Shown one piece after another: positions 45,809 to 55,033 of a stretch of DNA of 64,000 bases. Numbering within the stretch: position 1 is the first letter of the stretch; the number at the start of each line of letters is the position of its first letter. The translations under genes and the position numbers were made by a program. Under the pieces are notes generated by a model. The model ran no database searches, was not told where the DNA came from, and saw nothing but the letters and a program-made list of their open reading frames with translations. Source of the stretch: Dokdonella sp. (GTDB lineage: Bacteria > Pseudomonadota > Gammaproteobacteria > Xanthomonadales > Rhodanobacteraceae); NCBI RefSeq assembly GCF_019634815.1, contig NZ_JAHCAP010000011.1, forward strand, positions 1-64,000, in the 5' to 3' direction.

Positions 45809-46255
45809 TCAGTTGCCGAGGCTGAGCGTGCCCTTCATCAGCGCGGCATGGCCGGGGAAGGTGCAGTAGTAGGCATAGGATTCACCGGCCTTGAGCTTGG
45901 CAACGTCGATCTTGGCAGTATCGGATTCACCGCCACCGATCAACTTGGTGCGCGCGATGATGCGCGTGTCGCCGGGCTTTTCGTAGCCATTGGTCGCGCC
46001 GGCTTTCATGCCATCGGCAACCACGCCAGCCTCGTCGGCAGCGGTCGACAGCACCCAGTTGTGGCCCATCGCGGTGACCGGCAGCTTGCCGGTGTGCTTG
46101 AGCGTGACCGCAAAGCTCTTGCAGGTCTTGGGCACGGTGATGGTCTTGAGGTTGAACTGCATCGAGTCATTGCCCTCGATGGTGAGCGCACATTCTGCCG
46201 CCAGCAGCGGCGACGAAAACAGGCCAAGCAAGGCAACGGCAATCAGGCTGCGCAT
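45809..46255 (-). CDS. azu: Azurin
   Basis: Periplasmic blue copper protein for electron transfer, often linked to denitrification or oxidative stress. It is 148 residues with a 20-residue signal peptide ([20 protein letters not shown]) and a mature start [15 protein letters not shown] close to Pseudomonas azurin. Copper ligands are His in MGHNWVL, and Cys, His and Met in [14 protein letters not shown]; the structural disulfide cysteines (ECALTI, KTCKSF) are present. It is not near nitrite reductase genes here. The dsbD/TlpA pair elsewhere in the window could serve its disulfide. Confidence 0.95.
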   Translation of the reverse strand: MRSLIAVALLGLFSSPLLAAECALTIEGNDSMQFNLKTITVPKTCKSFAVTLKHTGKLPVTAMGHNWVLSTAADEAGVVADGMKAGATNGYEKPGDTRIIARTKLIGGGESDTAKIDVAKLKAGESYAYYCTFPGHAALMKGTLSLGN

Positions 46256-46543
46256 GGGAATACTCCGTGGTTGTGAGAAATGGGAAATGCATCGTGTTCT
46301 CATCCACGTGAACACGCCTTGACCGCGGTCAAAGCCGTCACGCGCCCATGCGCGCTGCACGTCCGCGCGCTGAACGACAAGCCGACCGCGGCGCATCCAC
46401 AAGCAAGGATCATCGTTTCCCGCGCGCAGTTGCCGCGACTGGCCGGGTTCGACGATTCGCACGGTCTTCGCTGGTTTCCACCGCAGGCAGACACCGCAGC
46501 CCGCTTCGACGCTGCAGGTGATGCACGGCAGCGTCGCCCCGAC

Positions 46544-47113
46544 TCAAGCCGCTTCGGTGCCTGCCGCGGCCTTGCGCCATGCGCGCAGGCCGAGCGCGGC
46601 CAGCACGAGAAATCCCGCATACAGCACTGCGGTGATGAGCAATTCCTTGTAGACGTAGATGCCGACATAGATCACGTCGACCACGATCCACAACAGCCAC
46701 GCCGCGACATGGCGCCGCGCCTGCCACCACTGCGCAACCAGGCTGAACGCAGCGAGCGCGGCATCGAGCCACGGCAAGGACGCATCGGTCCAGCGCTGCA
46801 TCGCATAGCCGAGCGCGAGTGCGCCGACGACGCCCAGTGCAAGATGCAGCGCGGCATCGGGCACGACCAAGTTGGCAATGCGCACTCGGCCGCCGTCGTC
46901 CAGATGACGCAGCCAGCGCGTCCAGCCGTAGACGATCATCACTGCGAACGCGCCTTGCAGCAGCGCATCCGAGTAGAGCTTGGCATCGACGAACACCAGC
47001 GCATACACCAGCACAGAGACCAGACCGATCGGCCAGCACCACGGCTGGCGCAGCGCGGTCAACCACACGCCCAGCGCGCTCAGTACTGCGGCGGCAAGTT
47101 CGATCCAGCTCAT
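46544..47113 (-). CDS. pnuT: PnuC-family transporter, probably thiamine-specific PnuT
   Basis: A 189-residue inner-membrane facilitator with about seven helices. Family signatures are MSWIELAAAVLSALGVWLTA, the WxxW region WPIGLVSVLVYALVFVDAKL, YGWTRW, and WLLWIVVDVIYVGIYVYKEL. PnuC proteins carry nicotinamide riboside, but members under TPP riboswitches (PnuT) carry thiamine. Here its ATG overlaps the stop of the upstream TonB receptor by one base (TGATG), and that receptor has a TPP riboswitch in its leader, so thiamine is the likely substrate. Confidence 0.88.
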   Translation of the reverse strand: MSWIELAAAVLSALGVWLTALRQPWCWPIGLVSVLVYALVFVDAKLYSDALLQGAFAVMIVYGWTRWLRHLDDGGRVRIANLVVPDAALHLALGVVGALALGYAMQRWTDASLPWLDAALAAFSLVAQWWQARRHVAAWLLWIVVDVIYVGIYVYKELLITAVLYAGFLVLAALGLRAWRKAAAGTEAA

Positions 47114-49275
47114 CACCAATCCATGCTCAACGAGGCATGCATGATGCGCGGCGCACCCGGAAACAAATAGCTGTCGCCCTCGCTGCTGCCGGTGTCGCGC
47201 CAGTAGAAGCGATTGAACACGTTGTCGATCCCGATGCGCCAGGTGAGCTTGTGTTCGCGCCATTGGCTGGTGTGGCGCAGGCCGAGATCGAACACGTCGT
47301 AGGCATCCACGCGCACATGACCGTCGGGCGTGGCCGGATTGGGCGCGGCGTGGCGCCAGCCGCCATAGAGCATCGTTTGCGGCAAGGCGTTGAAGCGATA
47401 GTCGAGGTAAACGCTGCTGCGCCAGGCCGGCACGTTGACGAGCTGATGGCCCTCGTAGGCGGGTGTCCCGCTGCGCCGCGCGCGCGCGCGGATCCAGACC
47501 ACGCTGGCATGCACCTCGATGTTTTCACTCACCCGCCCATCGACAGACAGATCGATGCCGCTGCGGTCTTCCTCGCCGCGTTCGACGAAGGTGAAGCCTG
47601 CGGCCGACGCGTCCGGTTGTGCGAACTGCCAGGGTTGGCGGATGCGGAACAGCGACGCATTGAGATCGAGCGCATCGCTCGTGCGCCACTTGACGCCGGC
47701 TTCGAGCTGGCGCGAATGACGCGGGCCGAGCGAATCGCCGTCGTTGCTGGTCCAGAACGGCGCCTGCCTGCCCAGCGACAGGCCTTCGCTGTAGCTCAGA
47801 TACGTCGTCAGGCTGGGCTGCATCTGCCACAACAGCGCGGCCTGCGGCAGGGTCTTGGTCAGCCGTGCCGCACGTTCGAGCTCGGCCCGCTTGTTCCAGG
47901 CGCGCTCATCGATGCGCGCATGCTGCGCACCGATCAGCAGTTGCCAATGCTCGCCCAGGCTCATGCGATCCAGCAGCGAGAGGTTGCGCTGCCAACTGTC
48001 CAGCCGCAGCACGCGCACGCCGGGTTGCGCAGGCGAAGGCGGAAACTGCGGCACCACGACATCGAAGATGTTGCCGCTGCCGACGTATTCGTTGACGTTG
48101 CGATGACGCTCGATGCTGCGATGGAACGCGCCGAGGGAGACATCGAGCTGGTGCTCGACCGCGCCGCTGCGGAAGCTGCCTGCGAGCGTCGCGCGCGCCT
48201 GATCGCTGGTGCGCGTGTCGTCGGGACTGCGGTAGTCGTAGATATCGTAGTTGCCGTCTGGCGCGAAGTAGTTGCCCGGCGTGGAGCCATCGGCGCATGC
48301 GGCGCTGTAGTAGCAGCCATAGGCGAAGGCGACGTTGTCATCGATCACGCTGCGACTTCGGCCCGCGGCCAGGCGCAGCTGCCAGTCCTGCGCCAGATCG
48401 ATCGACAGGCGTGCGCTGGTGTTGGCGCTGTGGATGCCGACCGGCCGCTGCCAGCCTTGATGACCCAGCAGGATGCTGCGATCGATCTCACCGGGCACCA
48501 CAACCCCACCGAGCAGCTGGTAACCCGACGCCGACAGTTGCGCGCTGCGTTGGTAGTTGCCATCGAGTTCGAGCTTGGCGCCCGGCGCAATCTGCCAATC
48601 GGCCGCAAGTGCGTAGAAGTTGCGATGACCATCGGCGTCCTTGACGAAGCTGCGCAAGGACTCGCCGGCCGCGTTGAAACGCAAGCCGAAACTTTCGCTG
48701 AGCCAGGTCCCCGCATCGACCGCGACATGCCTTGAACCGTGCGAATCGACACCGATCGTCGCCGCACGTACCTCGGCTGGGCGCTTGCTCACGAAATTGA
48801 CAACGCCGCCGGGCTCGATCACGCCGGCATCGATGCCGGCCAGCCCCTTGAGCACCTGCACCGCCTGCTTGTCTTCGAGCGCGAGGATCTGCTCGCCACT
48901 GACGAGGATGTTGTTGAGGCGGTAACCGGTACCCAGATCGAGTGGAAAACCGCGAATCGACAGGTTTTGGTAGTAGCCGACAGGCGCGTAGTTGTCGCCG
49001 AGCGCCGCGTCTTCGTGTGCGAGCTCACTGAGGGTGCGGATGTGGTGGTCGTCGAGCTGCTCGCGCGTGATGGTTCGGATCGTCGCCGGCGCAGCGTGCA
49101 CATCGCCACTGCCAAAGCCCGCAAGCGCCGCGCCTTCGTCGCTCTTCGCGGCATGGCCTTCGACGCGCACGGCCTCGAGTTCGGTCGTCTTGCGCGCAGG
49201 CGCATCGGGCTCATCAGCCAGCGCCGGCGACGGCAGCAGCGCAATCAGGAGTGCAAGCAGCGGAGTTCGCATCAT
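47113..49275 (-). CDS. TonB-dependent outer-membrane receptor, probably for thiamine
   Basis: A 720-residue receptor. A signal peptide (MMRTPLLALLIALLPSPALA) precedes the mature protein; the plug domain spans about 45-150 (IRTITREQLDDHHIRTLSEL, YYQNLSIRGFPLDLGTGYRL, GVVNFVSKRP). The 22-strand barrel ends in an aromatic (HASLSMDW). By sequence it groups with siderophore-type receptors, but the TPP riboswitch in its leader and the coupled pnuT gene indicate uptake of thiamine or a phosphorylated form across the outer membrane. A GGACGAG ribosome-binding site precedes the ATG. Confidence 0.9.
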   Translation of the reverse strand: MMRTPLLALLIALLPSPALADEPDAPARKTTELEAVRVEGHAAKSDEGAALAGFGSGDVHAAPATIRTITREQLDDHHIRTLSELAHEDAALGDNYAPVGYYQNLSIRGFPLDLGTGYRLNNILVSGEQILALEDKQAVQVLKGLAGIDAGVIEPGGVVNFVSKRPAEVRAATIGVDSHGSRHVAVDAGTWLSESFGLRFNAAGESLRSFVKDADGHRNFYALAADWQIAPGAKLELDGNYQRSAQLSASGYQLLGGVVVPGEIDRSILLGHQGWQRPVGIHSANTSARLSIDLAQDWQLRLAAGRSRSVIDDNVAFAYGCYYSAACADGSTPGNYFAPDGNYDIYDYRSPDDTRTSDQARATLAGSFRSGAVEHQLDVSLGAFHRSIERHRNVNEYVGSGNIFDVVVPQFPPSPAQPGVRVLRLDSWQRNLSLLDRMSLGEHWQLLIGAQHARIDERAWNKRAELERAARLTKTLPQAALLWQMQPSLTTYLSYSEGLSLGRQAPFWTSNDGDSLGPRHSRQLEAGVKWRTSDALDLNASLFRIRQPWQFAQPDASAAGFTFVERGEEDRSGIDLSVDGRVSENIEVHASVVWIRARARRSGTPAYEGHQLVNVPAWRSSVYLDYRFNALPQTMLYGGWRHAAPNPATPDGHVRVDAYDVFDLGLRHTSQWREHKLTWRIGIDNVFNRFYWRDTGSSEGDSYLFPGAPRIMHASLSMDW

Positions 49276-49346
49276 CGTTCTCGTCCAGTGGCTCAAGACG
49301 AAGCGACGGCGGGCAGCCTGCCGCGAACGGACCGACTGCTCCAGCA

Positions 49347-49425
49347 AAGCTCCCTACGCCGGTATCAACCGGATCAGGTTCCAAGGGACTCTCTCAGCCC
49401 GGCAACGCCGGGCACCCCCGCTTCA
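49347..49425 (-). promoter_or_regulatory. TPP riboswitch (THI element)
   Basis: Read on the minus strand, the conserved core is complete: GGGGGTGCCCGGCGTTGCCG leads to GGGCTGAGAGAGTCC, then CCTTGGAACCTGATCCGGTT, then GATACCGGCGTAGGGAGC. These are the pyrimidine-sensing CTGAGA helix and the pyrophosphate-sensing helix with GCGTAGGGA. It ends about 70 bases before the start of the TonB receptor and should repress the receptor-pnuT operon when TPP is abundant, probably by hiding the start region. Confidence 0.96.
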
Positions 49426-49471
49426 AGGCGCGCATTAGATCACGAAGCCCGTACGTGGCGCGAGCGCATCA

Positions 49472-50593
49472 TCACGTGATGGCGGCGATCGCTTCGAACA
49501 ACATGCGTCCCGGCGCGCCGTCGAACCATGCCGCATGGCCGAGCAGGAAGGTGTGCCAGGCGAGCTCGGCATCGGCGCTCGAAGCGGTGACACCGTGGAA
49601 GTATTCGATCTCCGAGAGCGCGAAATCCACATGCACGATCGGCAGCAGTTCGGCGAGCAGACGGCACTGCGCAGCGTCGAGCGCACGCAGCTGCGAATAA
49701 CCGTCGATCAGGGCGCGTGCGGTCGCCACATGCACTGCCTGCGCGCCGCGTTCGAGTTGCAACCAGGCGATCGCATTGCGCTCGATCGCGGTAGCGAGGT
49801 CGTACAGCGCGAAGGTCGGTGCGGCAAGACCGAAGTCGAGCACCGCACTCAACGCGTCCCCACGCCAGAACAGGTTCGAGGCGTGCCAGTCGTTGTGCGT
49901 CCACAGCCGCCTCTGCTGCGCGAGCAGCGGCTGGATGCGCTGCTGACGCTCCACGATCGGCGCGAGCGCGCTGCGCCAGTCGCGCTGCCTCAGGAAATCG
50001 GCGAGCGCAGGCCGCATCGGCGCCATCGCCGCAATCGCCGCGAGTGGATCGGCCGCGCGCAACACCTCGTCGCGCGCGACCAGCAACCAGGCCGCGCGCG
50101 GCGGCGCCGCGAAGTCTTCGGCGGCATTGTGCAGGCGCGCAAGCATGCGTCCCGCAGCATGCGCGTCTTCCAGATCGGTGAGCGGCGTCCACGACGGACA
50201 ATCGCGATAGCGATCCTCGCCCGCGGCGAGCGCGTGGATTTCGTAGACGAAACCGTCCTGCTCGATCGCGCCACGGCCATCCGCGGCGAGCAGCACCTCG
50301 GGAGCCGGCAGGCCGTGGCTGCGCAGATGCGCGATGAATGCCTGTTCCTCGCCGAGCGTCATCGCATCGCGCACGCGCAGCGGGTGACGTTTGACGAACA
50401 CTTCATCGCTGCCGCAGCGCACACGCGCCGATACCGAGAACGGGCGTGGGCTGTGCCAGAGGATCGTGACCGGCCCGTGCAGTTGCGGCCAGGCGCGCAA
50501 CAGCAAGTGCAGCTCGGCATCGCCGAGCGGCGGCCAGGTCGGTGCCACCTCCTTCCCCGCGAGGCCATGCACGCGGTGCGCGCCATCCGTCAT
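49472..50593 (-). CDS. Aminoglycoside phosphotransferase/choline kinase-like small-molecule kinase
   Basis: A 373-residue APH-fold kinase. VFVKRHPLR holds the ATP-binding lysine; LWTHNDWHASNLFW is the catalytic loop (HxDxxxxN, Asp near 230); VLDFGLA is the metal-binding DxG-like motif. Relatives phosphorylate homoserine, choline, methylthioribose or thiamine. It ends about 47 bases upstream of the TPP riboswitch, on the same strand but outside its control. Thiamine kinase activity would suit the location; this is inference only. MTDGAHRVHG is the likely start. Confidence 0.75.
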   Translation of the reverse strand: MTDGAHRVHGLAGKEVAPTWPPLGDAELHLLLRAWPQLHGPVTILWHSPRPFSVSARVRCGSDEVFVKRHPLRVRDAMTLGEEQAFIAHLRSHGLPAPEVLLAADGRGAIEQDGFVYEIHALAAGEDRYRDCPSWTPLTDLEDAHAAGRMLARLHNAAEDFAAPPRAAWLLVARDEVLRAADPLAAIAAMAPMRPALADFLRQRDWRSALAPIVERQQRIQPLLAQQRRLWTHNDWHASNLFWRGDALSAVLDFGLAAPTFALYDLATAIERNAIAWLQLERGAQAVHVATARALIDGYSQLRALDAAQCRLLAELLPIVHVDFALSEIEYFHGVTASSADAELAWHTFLLGHAAWFDGAPGRMLFEAIAAIT

Positions 50594-50718
50594 CGAGATC
50601 TCCAAACAAGGTCGCGCATTCTGGCGCGGAGGCGGGCCTGCTGTCGCCTGCGTGCGCCGCAAGGGTGGAGCCTGCGCGTATCATCGGCGCAATTGCATGC
50701 GATGGTCCGGCTTCGAGC

Positions 50719-52335
50719 ATGGGCAAGACGGTGACGGCGGATGTGCTGGTGATCGGCGGCGGCCTCGCCGGGATCGTCTGCGCACTCGAACTGTTGCGCG
50801 CGGGCAAATCGGTGGTGCTGGTCGACCGCGATACGCCCGAGCGTCTGGGCGGACTCGCCTTGTGGGCATTCGGCGGCATGGCCCTGGTCGGCACACCGCT
50901 GCAGGCACGCGCGAAGATCCACGACACGCCCGAGCTCGCGCTGCGCGATTGGATCGGTTTCGGCGAACTCGGCCCGCACGACATCTGGCCGCTGCGGTGG
51001 GCGCAGCACTATGTCGAGCGCTCACGGCCCGACGTGCACGACTGGCTGCGCGAACAGGGTCTGAAGTTTCTGCCTGCGGTCAATTGGGTGGAACGCGGCC
51101 GCTTCGGGGAAGGCAACAGCCTGCCGCGCTACCACGTGTTGTGGGGTACTTCGCGCGAACTCGTGCGCCGCATGCTCGCGGCGCTGCGAGCGGCCGCGGG
51201 GAGCGCGCGGCTCACCCTGCTGCACCGCCACCGCGTGCTCACGCTCGATGCGACGGGCGGAACCGTCGATGGCGCTGTCGCGGTTGACGAGGTCAGCGGC
51301 GAGCAGGTGGGCTTGCGCGCGGCGGCGGTGGTGCTTGCGATGGGCGGGATCAACGGCAGCCACGCGCAAGTTCGCGCGAACTGGCCGCGCAGCCGCCCGC
51401 TGCCGGCGGCGATGCTCAATGGTGCGCATCCGTTTGCCGACGGCCGCTTGCATCACCTGGCTGCCGAAGGCTTTGGCGCGCGCATCGACCATGCCGGCGA
51501 GATGTGGAATTACGCCGCGGGCATACCGCATCCGTTTCCGCACTTCGAAGGCCACGGCCTGTCGCTGATTCCGTGCAAGTCGGCCTTGTGGCTGGATCAT
51601 CGCGGCCGGCGCATCGGCCCCGAGCCGCTGGTGACCGGATTCGACACCCACTGGCTGTGCCAGCGCGTTGCCGGGCAGGACAAACCCTGGACCTGGCAAC
51701 TGTTCAACCGCCGCATCGCGCGGCGCGAACTGGCGATCTCGGGCGCCGAGCACAATCCGGCGATCCGCGACCGGCAGATGCTGCGCTTCCTGCGCGAACT
51801 CCTGCTCGGGCGCGGCGACCTGCTGCACCAGTTGCAACGCGAGAGTCCGCATGTGCTCGTCGATGCCACGCTTGCCGGGCTCGCGCAGAAGATGAATGCG
51901 CTCACCGAATCGCACGACATCGATGCGGGGCAATTGCAGGCCAGCGTCGATGCCTTTGACGCGAATTTCGGCGTCGGCCTCAAGCTGGCCAACGACGATC
52001 AGATCCGCCGCATCCTGCACGCCCGGCAATGGGGCCCGGATCGTCTGCGTACCTGTGCGCCCGCTCCGCTGCAACAACGTGGTGCCGGCCCGTTCATCGC
52101 GATCCACACCCAACTCATCACGCGCAAGAGCCTCGGCGGCCTGCGCACCGATCTCGACAGCCGCGTGCTGGACGGCAAGGATGCGCCGATCGATGGCCTG
52201 TATTGCGTCGGCGAGGCGGCGGGTTTCGGCGGGGGCGGTGCCTGCGGCAAGCGCTCACTCGAAGGCACCTTCCTGCCGGGTTGCATCCTCACCGCGCGCG
52301 CTGCCGCGCGCTCGATCTGCGGAGCATCACGATGA
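50719..52335 (+). CDS. FAD-dependent dehydrogenase (fumarate reductase/KstD-like)
   Basis: A 538-residue flavoprotein. The N-terminal FAD motif is VLVIGGGLAGIVCALELLRA followed by DRDTPERLGGLALWAFGG; the C-terminal FAD-binding GLYCVGEAAGFGGGGACGKR and LEGTFLPGCILTARAA are typical of the FAD-binding dehydrogenase family related to succinate dehydrogenase flavoprotein and 3-ketosteroid dehydrogenase. The stop overlaps the start of a TPP-dependent enzyme (ATGA), so the two are translationally coupled and probably act in one pathway. The substrate is unknown. It diverges from the kinase gene. Confidence 0.82.
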   Translation: MGKTVTADVLVIGGGLAGIVCALELLRAGKSVVLVDRDTPERLGGLALWAFGGMALVGTPLQARAKIHDTPELALRDWIGFGELGPHDIWPLRWAQHYVERSRPDVHDWLREQGLKFLPAVNWVERGRFGEGNSLPRYHVLWGTSRELVRRMLAALRAAAGSARLTLLHRHRVLTLDATGGTVDGAVAVDEVSGEQVGLRAAAVVLAMGGINGSHAQVRANWPRSRPLPAAMLNGAHPFADGRLHHLAAEGFGARIDHAGEMWNYAAGIPHPFPHFEGHGLSLIPCKSALWLDHRGRRIGPEPLVTGFDTHWLCQRVAGQDKPWTWQLFNRRIARRELAISGAEHNPAIRDRQMLRFLRELLLGRGDLLHQLQRESPHVLVDATLAGLAQKMNALTESHDIDAGQLQASVDAFDANFGVGLKLANDDQIRRILHARQWGPDRLRTCAPAPLQQRGAGPFIAIHTQLITRKSLGGLRTDLDSRVLDGKDAPIDGLYCVGEAAGFGGGGACGKRSLEGTFLPGCILTARAAARSICGASR

Positions 52336-53990
52336 CCACTGGCGCACAGGCCCTGCTCAAGACCCTAGCCGATGCCGGCATCGAGGTCTGCTTCAGCAAT
52401 CCGGGCACCAGCGAAATGCATTTCGTCGCCGCACTCGACCATGAGCCGCGCATGCGTGCCGTGCTCACGCTGTTCGAGGGCGTCGCCAGTGGCGCCGCCG
52501 ACGGCTACGCGCGGATGAGCGGCAAGCCTGCGGCGACCTTGCTGCATCTGGGTTGCGGCCTGGGAAATGCGCTGGCCAACCTGCACAATGCGCGGCGCGC
52601 ACGCGTGCCCCTGCTCAACATCGTCGGCGACCACGCGACCACCCACATGCGCTACGACGCGCAACTGCAGTCGGACATCGAAACCGTCGCGCGCAACGTC
52701 TCGCCGGGCTTCGTGCGCACTTCGCGCAGCAGCGCCGAGCTGTGCCGCGATGCGGTCGATGCGATCGCCGCGGCGCGTGGCCTGCCGCATCAGGTCGCGA
52801 CCCTGATCCTGCCCGCCGATGTCTCATGGAGCGAAGGCGCGCAGCCTTGCGCAACACCTGCAGCCGCGGCGCCGGCAGGCATAGATGGCGAGGCTGTGCG
52901 GGGCATCGCCAAAGCCATCACCTCCGGTGCACGCACGGCCTTGCTGCTGGGCGGCGGCGCCCTGCGCGAGGCGGGCCTGCTCGCCGCTGCGCGCGTGGCC
53001 GCGCGCCACGGCGTGCTGCTGCTCGCCGAAACCTTCCCGACGCGCCTGGAACGCGGCGCCGGCTTGCCGCGCGTCGAGCGACTGGCCTATCTGGCCGAAC
53101 TGGTTCAGGTGCAACTGGCCGGCGTGCAACATCTGGTGCTGGTGGATGCGAAATCGCCGGTGTCCTTCTTTGCCTATCCGGGCCGACCCAGTGACCTGCT
53201 GCCCGAGGGCTGCATCGTGCACACGCTGTGCGGCCCGGCGCAGGATGCCGTGCAGGGCCTGGCTGCACTCGTCGATGCGCTCGGTGCGGGCGAGTCGGCG
53301 CCGGCCTTGCAGGGCGCGCAGCGCCCACCCGCGCCGCGCGGTCGCTTGACTGCCGCCAAGGTGTGCAAGGCCGTCGGACATCTGCTGCCCGAGCGCGCAA
53401 TCCTCATCGACGAAGCGATCACCTCTGGACTGATGCTCGGCGTGCTGACCGCTGGCGCGCCGCGCCACGACCTGCTCACGCTCACCGGCGGCGCGATCGG
53501 TCAGGCGTTGCCGAACGCGATCGGCGCCGCGATCGCCTGCCCCGATCGTCCCGTGCTCGCGCTGGTGGGCGACGGTGCGGCGATGTATACGATCCAGTCC
53601 TTGTGGACGATGGCCCGCGAGCAACTCGACATCACCGCGATCGTGTTCAACAACGCGAGCTATTCGGTGCTCAATGTCGAACTCGATCGGGTCGGCGCGG
53701 CGGCCGCAAGGGGCAAGGCGCGCGCGCAGCTGGATCTGGACCAACCGCGCCTGGATTTCGCGCGCCTCGCGCAGGGCATGGGCGTGCACGGCGTACGCGC
53801 CGAGACCGCCGATGACCTGATCAAGGCCCTGCGCTATGCGCTGGAGACGCCGGGCCCGCATTTGATCGAGGCGATGGTTCCCGAGTCGCTGGGCAAGGCA
53901 AAACGCAGGCTCCTGCCGTGGTTGTTGCGCAGCCTGCCGCGCTTGCCGCGCTCGCTGCAGCGTACGCTCAAGGCGCGCATCGCGCCGTGA
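52332..53990 (+). CDS. Thiamine-pyrophosphate enzyme, acetolactate synthase/benzoylformate decarboxylase-like
   Basis: A 552-residue three-domain TPP enzyme. The PYR domain has EVCFSNPGTSEMHFVAALDH with the activating Glu further on in TLFEGVASGAADGYARMSGK; the PP domain has the TPP/Mg motif GDGAAMYTIQSLWTMAREQL ending with FNN. It is not a canonical IlvB: no small subunit adjoins, and the C-terminus has a basic tail (KRRLLPWLLRSLPRLPRSLQ) that could be amphipathic. Coupled to the upstream flavoprotein by an ATGA overlap. Its 3' end overlaps the convergent AraC gene by 23 bases. Confidence 0.84.
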   Translation: MTTGAQALLKTLADAGIEVCFSNPGTSEMHFVAALDHEPRMRAVLTLFEGVASGAADGYARMSGKPAATLLHLGCGLGNALANLHNARRARVPLLNIVGDHATTHMRYDAQLQSDIETVARNVSPGFVRTSRSSAELCRDAVDAIAAARGLPHQVATLILPADVSWSEGAQPCATPAAAAPAGIDGEAVRGIAKAITSGARTALLLGGGALREAGLLAAARVAARHGVLLLAETFPTRLERGAGLPRVERLAYLAELVQVQLAGVQHLVLVDAKSPVSFFAYPGRPSDLLPEGCIVHTLCGPAQDAVQGLAALVDALGAGESAPALQGAQRPPAPRGRLTAAKVCKAVGHLLPERAILIDEAITSGLMLGVLTAGAPRHDLLTLTGGAIGQALPNAIGAAIACPDRPVLALVGDGAAMYTIQSLWTMAREQLDITAIVFNNASYSVLNVELDRVGAAAARGKARAQLDLDQPRLDFARLAQGMGVHGVRAETADDLIKALRYALETPGPHLIEAMVPESLGKAKRRLLPWLLRSLPRLPRSLQRTLKARIAP

Positions 53991-54966
53991 GCGCAGGGCT
54001 GTGCCTGCTTTCGCCGCCGCGGATCGGTGCAGCGTCCGGACCTTGTGTTGCGCACCGCTTGAGATCGCGCGGCTGCACGCCGAAATGGGCGCGGAACGCC
54101 GTGCCGAAATGGCTGAGATTGGAATAGCCAACCGCGTGTCCGGCATCACCGACGCTGGCCGTTCCGCTGGCAAGCAACTGCCAGGCATGGCGCATGCGAG
54201 CCGTCTGGAACACCTGATGCATCGATTGTCCGTAGAGCTCCTGGAATCCCTGTTTCAGCCGAAATGGCTTGAGGCCACAGCTGCGCGCCAGCTCCCTTGC
54301 GTCGGCTGGACTGCTTAGATCTGCGAGCAGCAGTTGATGCGCCTTGAGTACGCGCTCGCGCTGCGCCGGTGTCAGGGCCTGGGCACGTGACTGGGTTGGC
54401 GCGCGCAGCAGTCGCGCCAGCAGCTCAAGGCACTTGGCGTCACGCAACAAGCTGCCGCTGCTGCCATCGGCCAAGGTCTCGAGCAGCTCGGCGACGCTGC
54501 GCAGGAGCTGGCTCGATGCGCAGCCCATCGAAGGCTCGGAAGCGCTCGTGAGACGTTCTAGCAGGCGGCGGCCGTCGTCGCCGGCCAGTTGCAGCAAGCG
54601 AGGGCAGTTCACGCTCAGCGCCAAATGCCTCGCACACGCACTGGCTTCGATCGTCGGCAATGGACAACCCGGCTCCAACCGCCACAGGACAAAGCCATGC
54701 GGGTTGATGCGCTGCGCCGATGCCGCGCCGCGCAGGGTGGCATGCCCGCGCAACCAGATCTGCACATGCAGGCTTGGCTCAACCGGTTCGGGCCAGCGCA
54801 CCGCGCCGCAGTCGACGACACAGGAAAGCCCGTTTGCAAGCCGGTGCGAGAGCTGGCCACCGCGATCGAGCGTCGTCGGATCCACCCGATCGGAATCGCC
54901 CGATTGGCGGCGGATTTCCCTGCGGGCGGACTCTGCGGCCTTCGTTTTCGGGCAATGGGCTTGCAT
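53968..54966 (-). CDS. AraC-family regulator, PchR-like
   Basis: A 332-residue regulator with a C-terminal AraC double HTH (about 220-315; ADARELARSCGLKPFRLKQG, FQELYGQSMHQVFQTARMRH, VGYSNLSHFGTAFRAHFGVQ). The N-terminal half is a ligand domain with weak similarity to PchR-type siderophore regulators. It diverges from the TonB receptor of the CobN-like operon, with 67 bases between starts, a layout in which such proteins activate their receptor when its substrate is present. Confidence 0.85.
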   Translation of the reverse strand: MQAHCPKTKAAESARREIRRQSGDSDRVDPTTLDRGGQLSHRLANGLSCVVDCGAVRWPEPVEPSLHVQIWLRGHATLRGAASAQRINPHGFVLWRLEPGCPLPTIEASACARHLALSVNCPRLLQLAGDDGRRLLERLTSASEPSMGCASSQLLRSVAELLETLADGSSGSLLRDAKCLELLARLLRAPTQSRAQALTPAQRERVLKAHQLLLADLSSPADARELARSCGLKPFRLKQGFQELYGQSMHQVFQTARMRHAWQLLASGTASVGDAGHAVGYSNLSHFGTAFRAHFGVQPRDLKRCATQGPDAAPIRGGESRHSPALTARCAP

Positions 54967-54990
54967 CTTCGGGTAATCGGTTGCGGATGC

Positions 54991-55009
54991 GAATCGTTAT
55001 CATTTCGAT
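54991..55009. promoter_or_regulatory. Possible Fur-box-like operator
   Basis: GAATCGTTATCATTTCGAT between the AraC and TonB receptor starts resembles the Fur site in its core (A/T-rich TTATCATT in a GC-rich genome). It matches only part of the 19-base consensus, so iron control is a suggestion, consistent with a heme-type system. Confidence 0.4.
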
Positions 55010-55033
55010 CAGTATCCCATAGATCAAGCCCCC

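Noticed and set aside
47113..49275. Siderophore receptor annotation
   Set aside because: Sequence resembles siderophore receptors, but the complete TPP riboswitch and coupled pnuT argue for thiamine.
52332..53990. Canonical acetolactate synthase IlvB
   Set aside because: No ilvH/ilvN or other branched-chain gene nearby, coupled to a flavoprotein, and an atypical basic tail.
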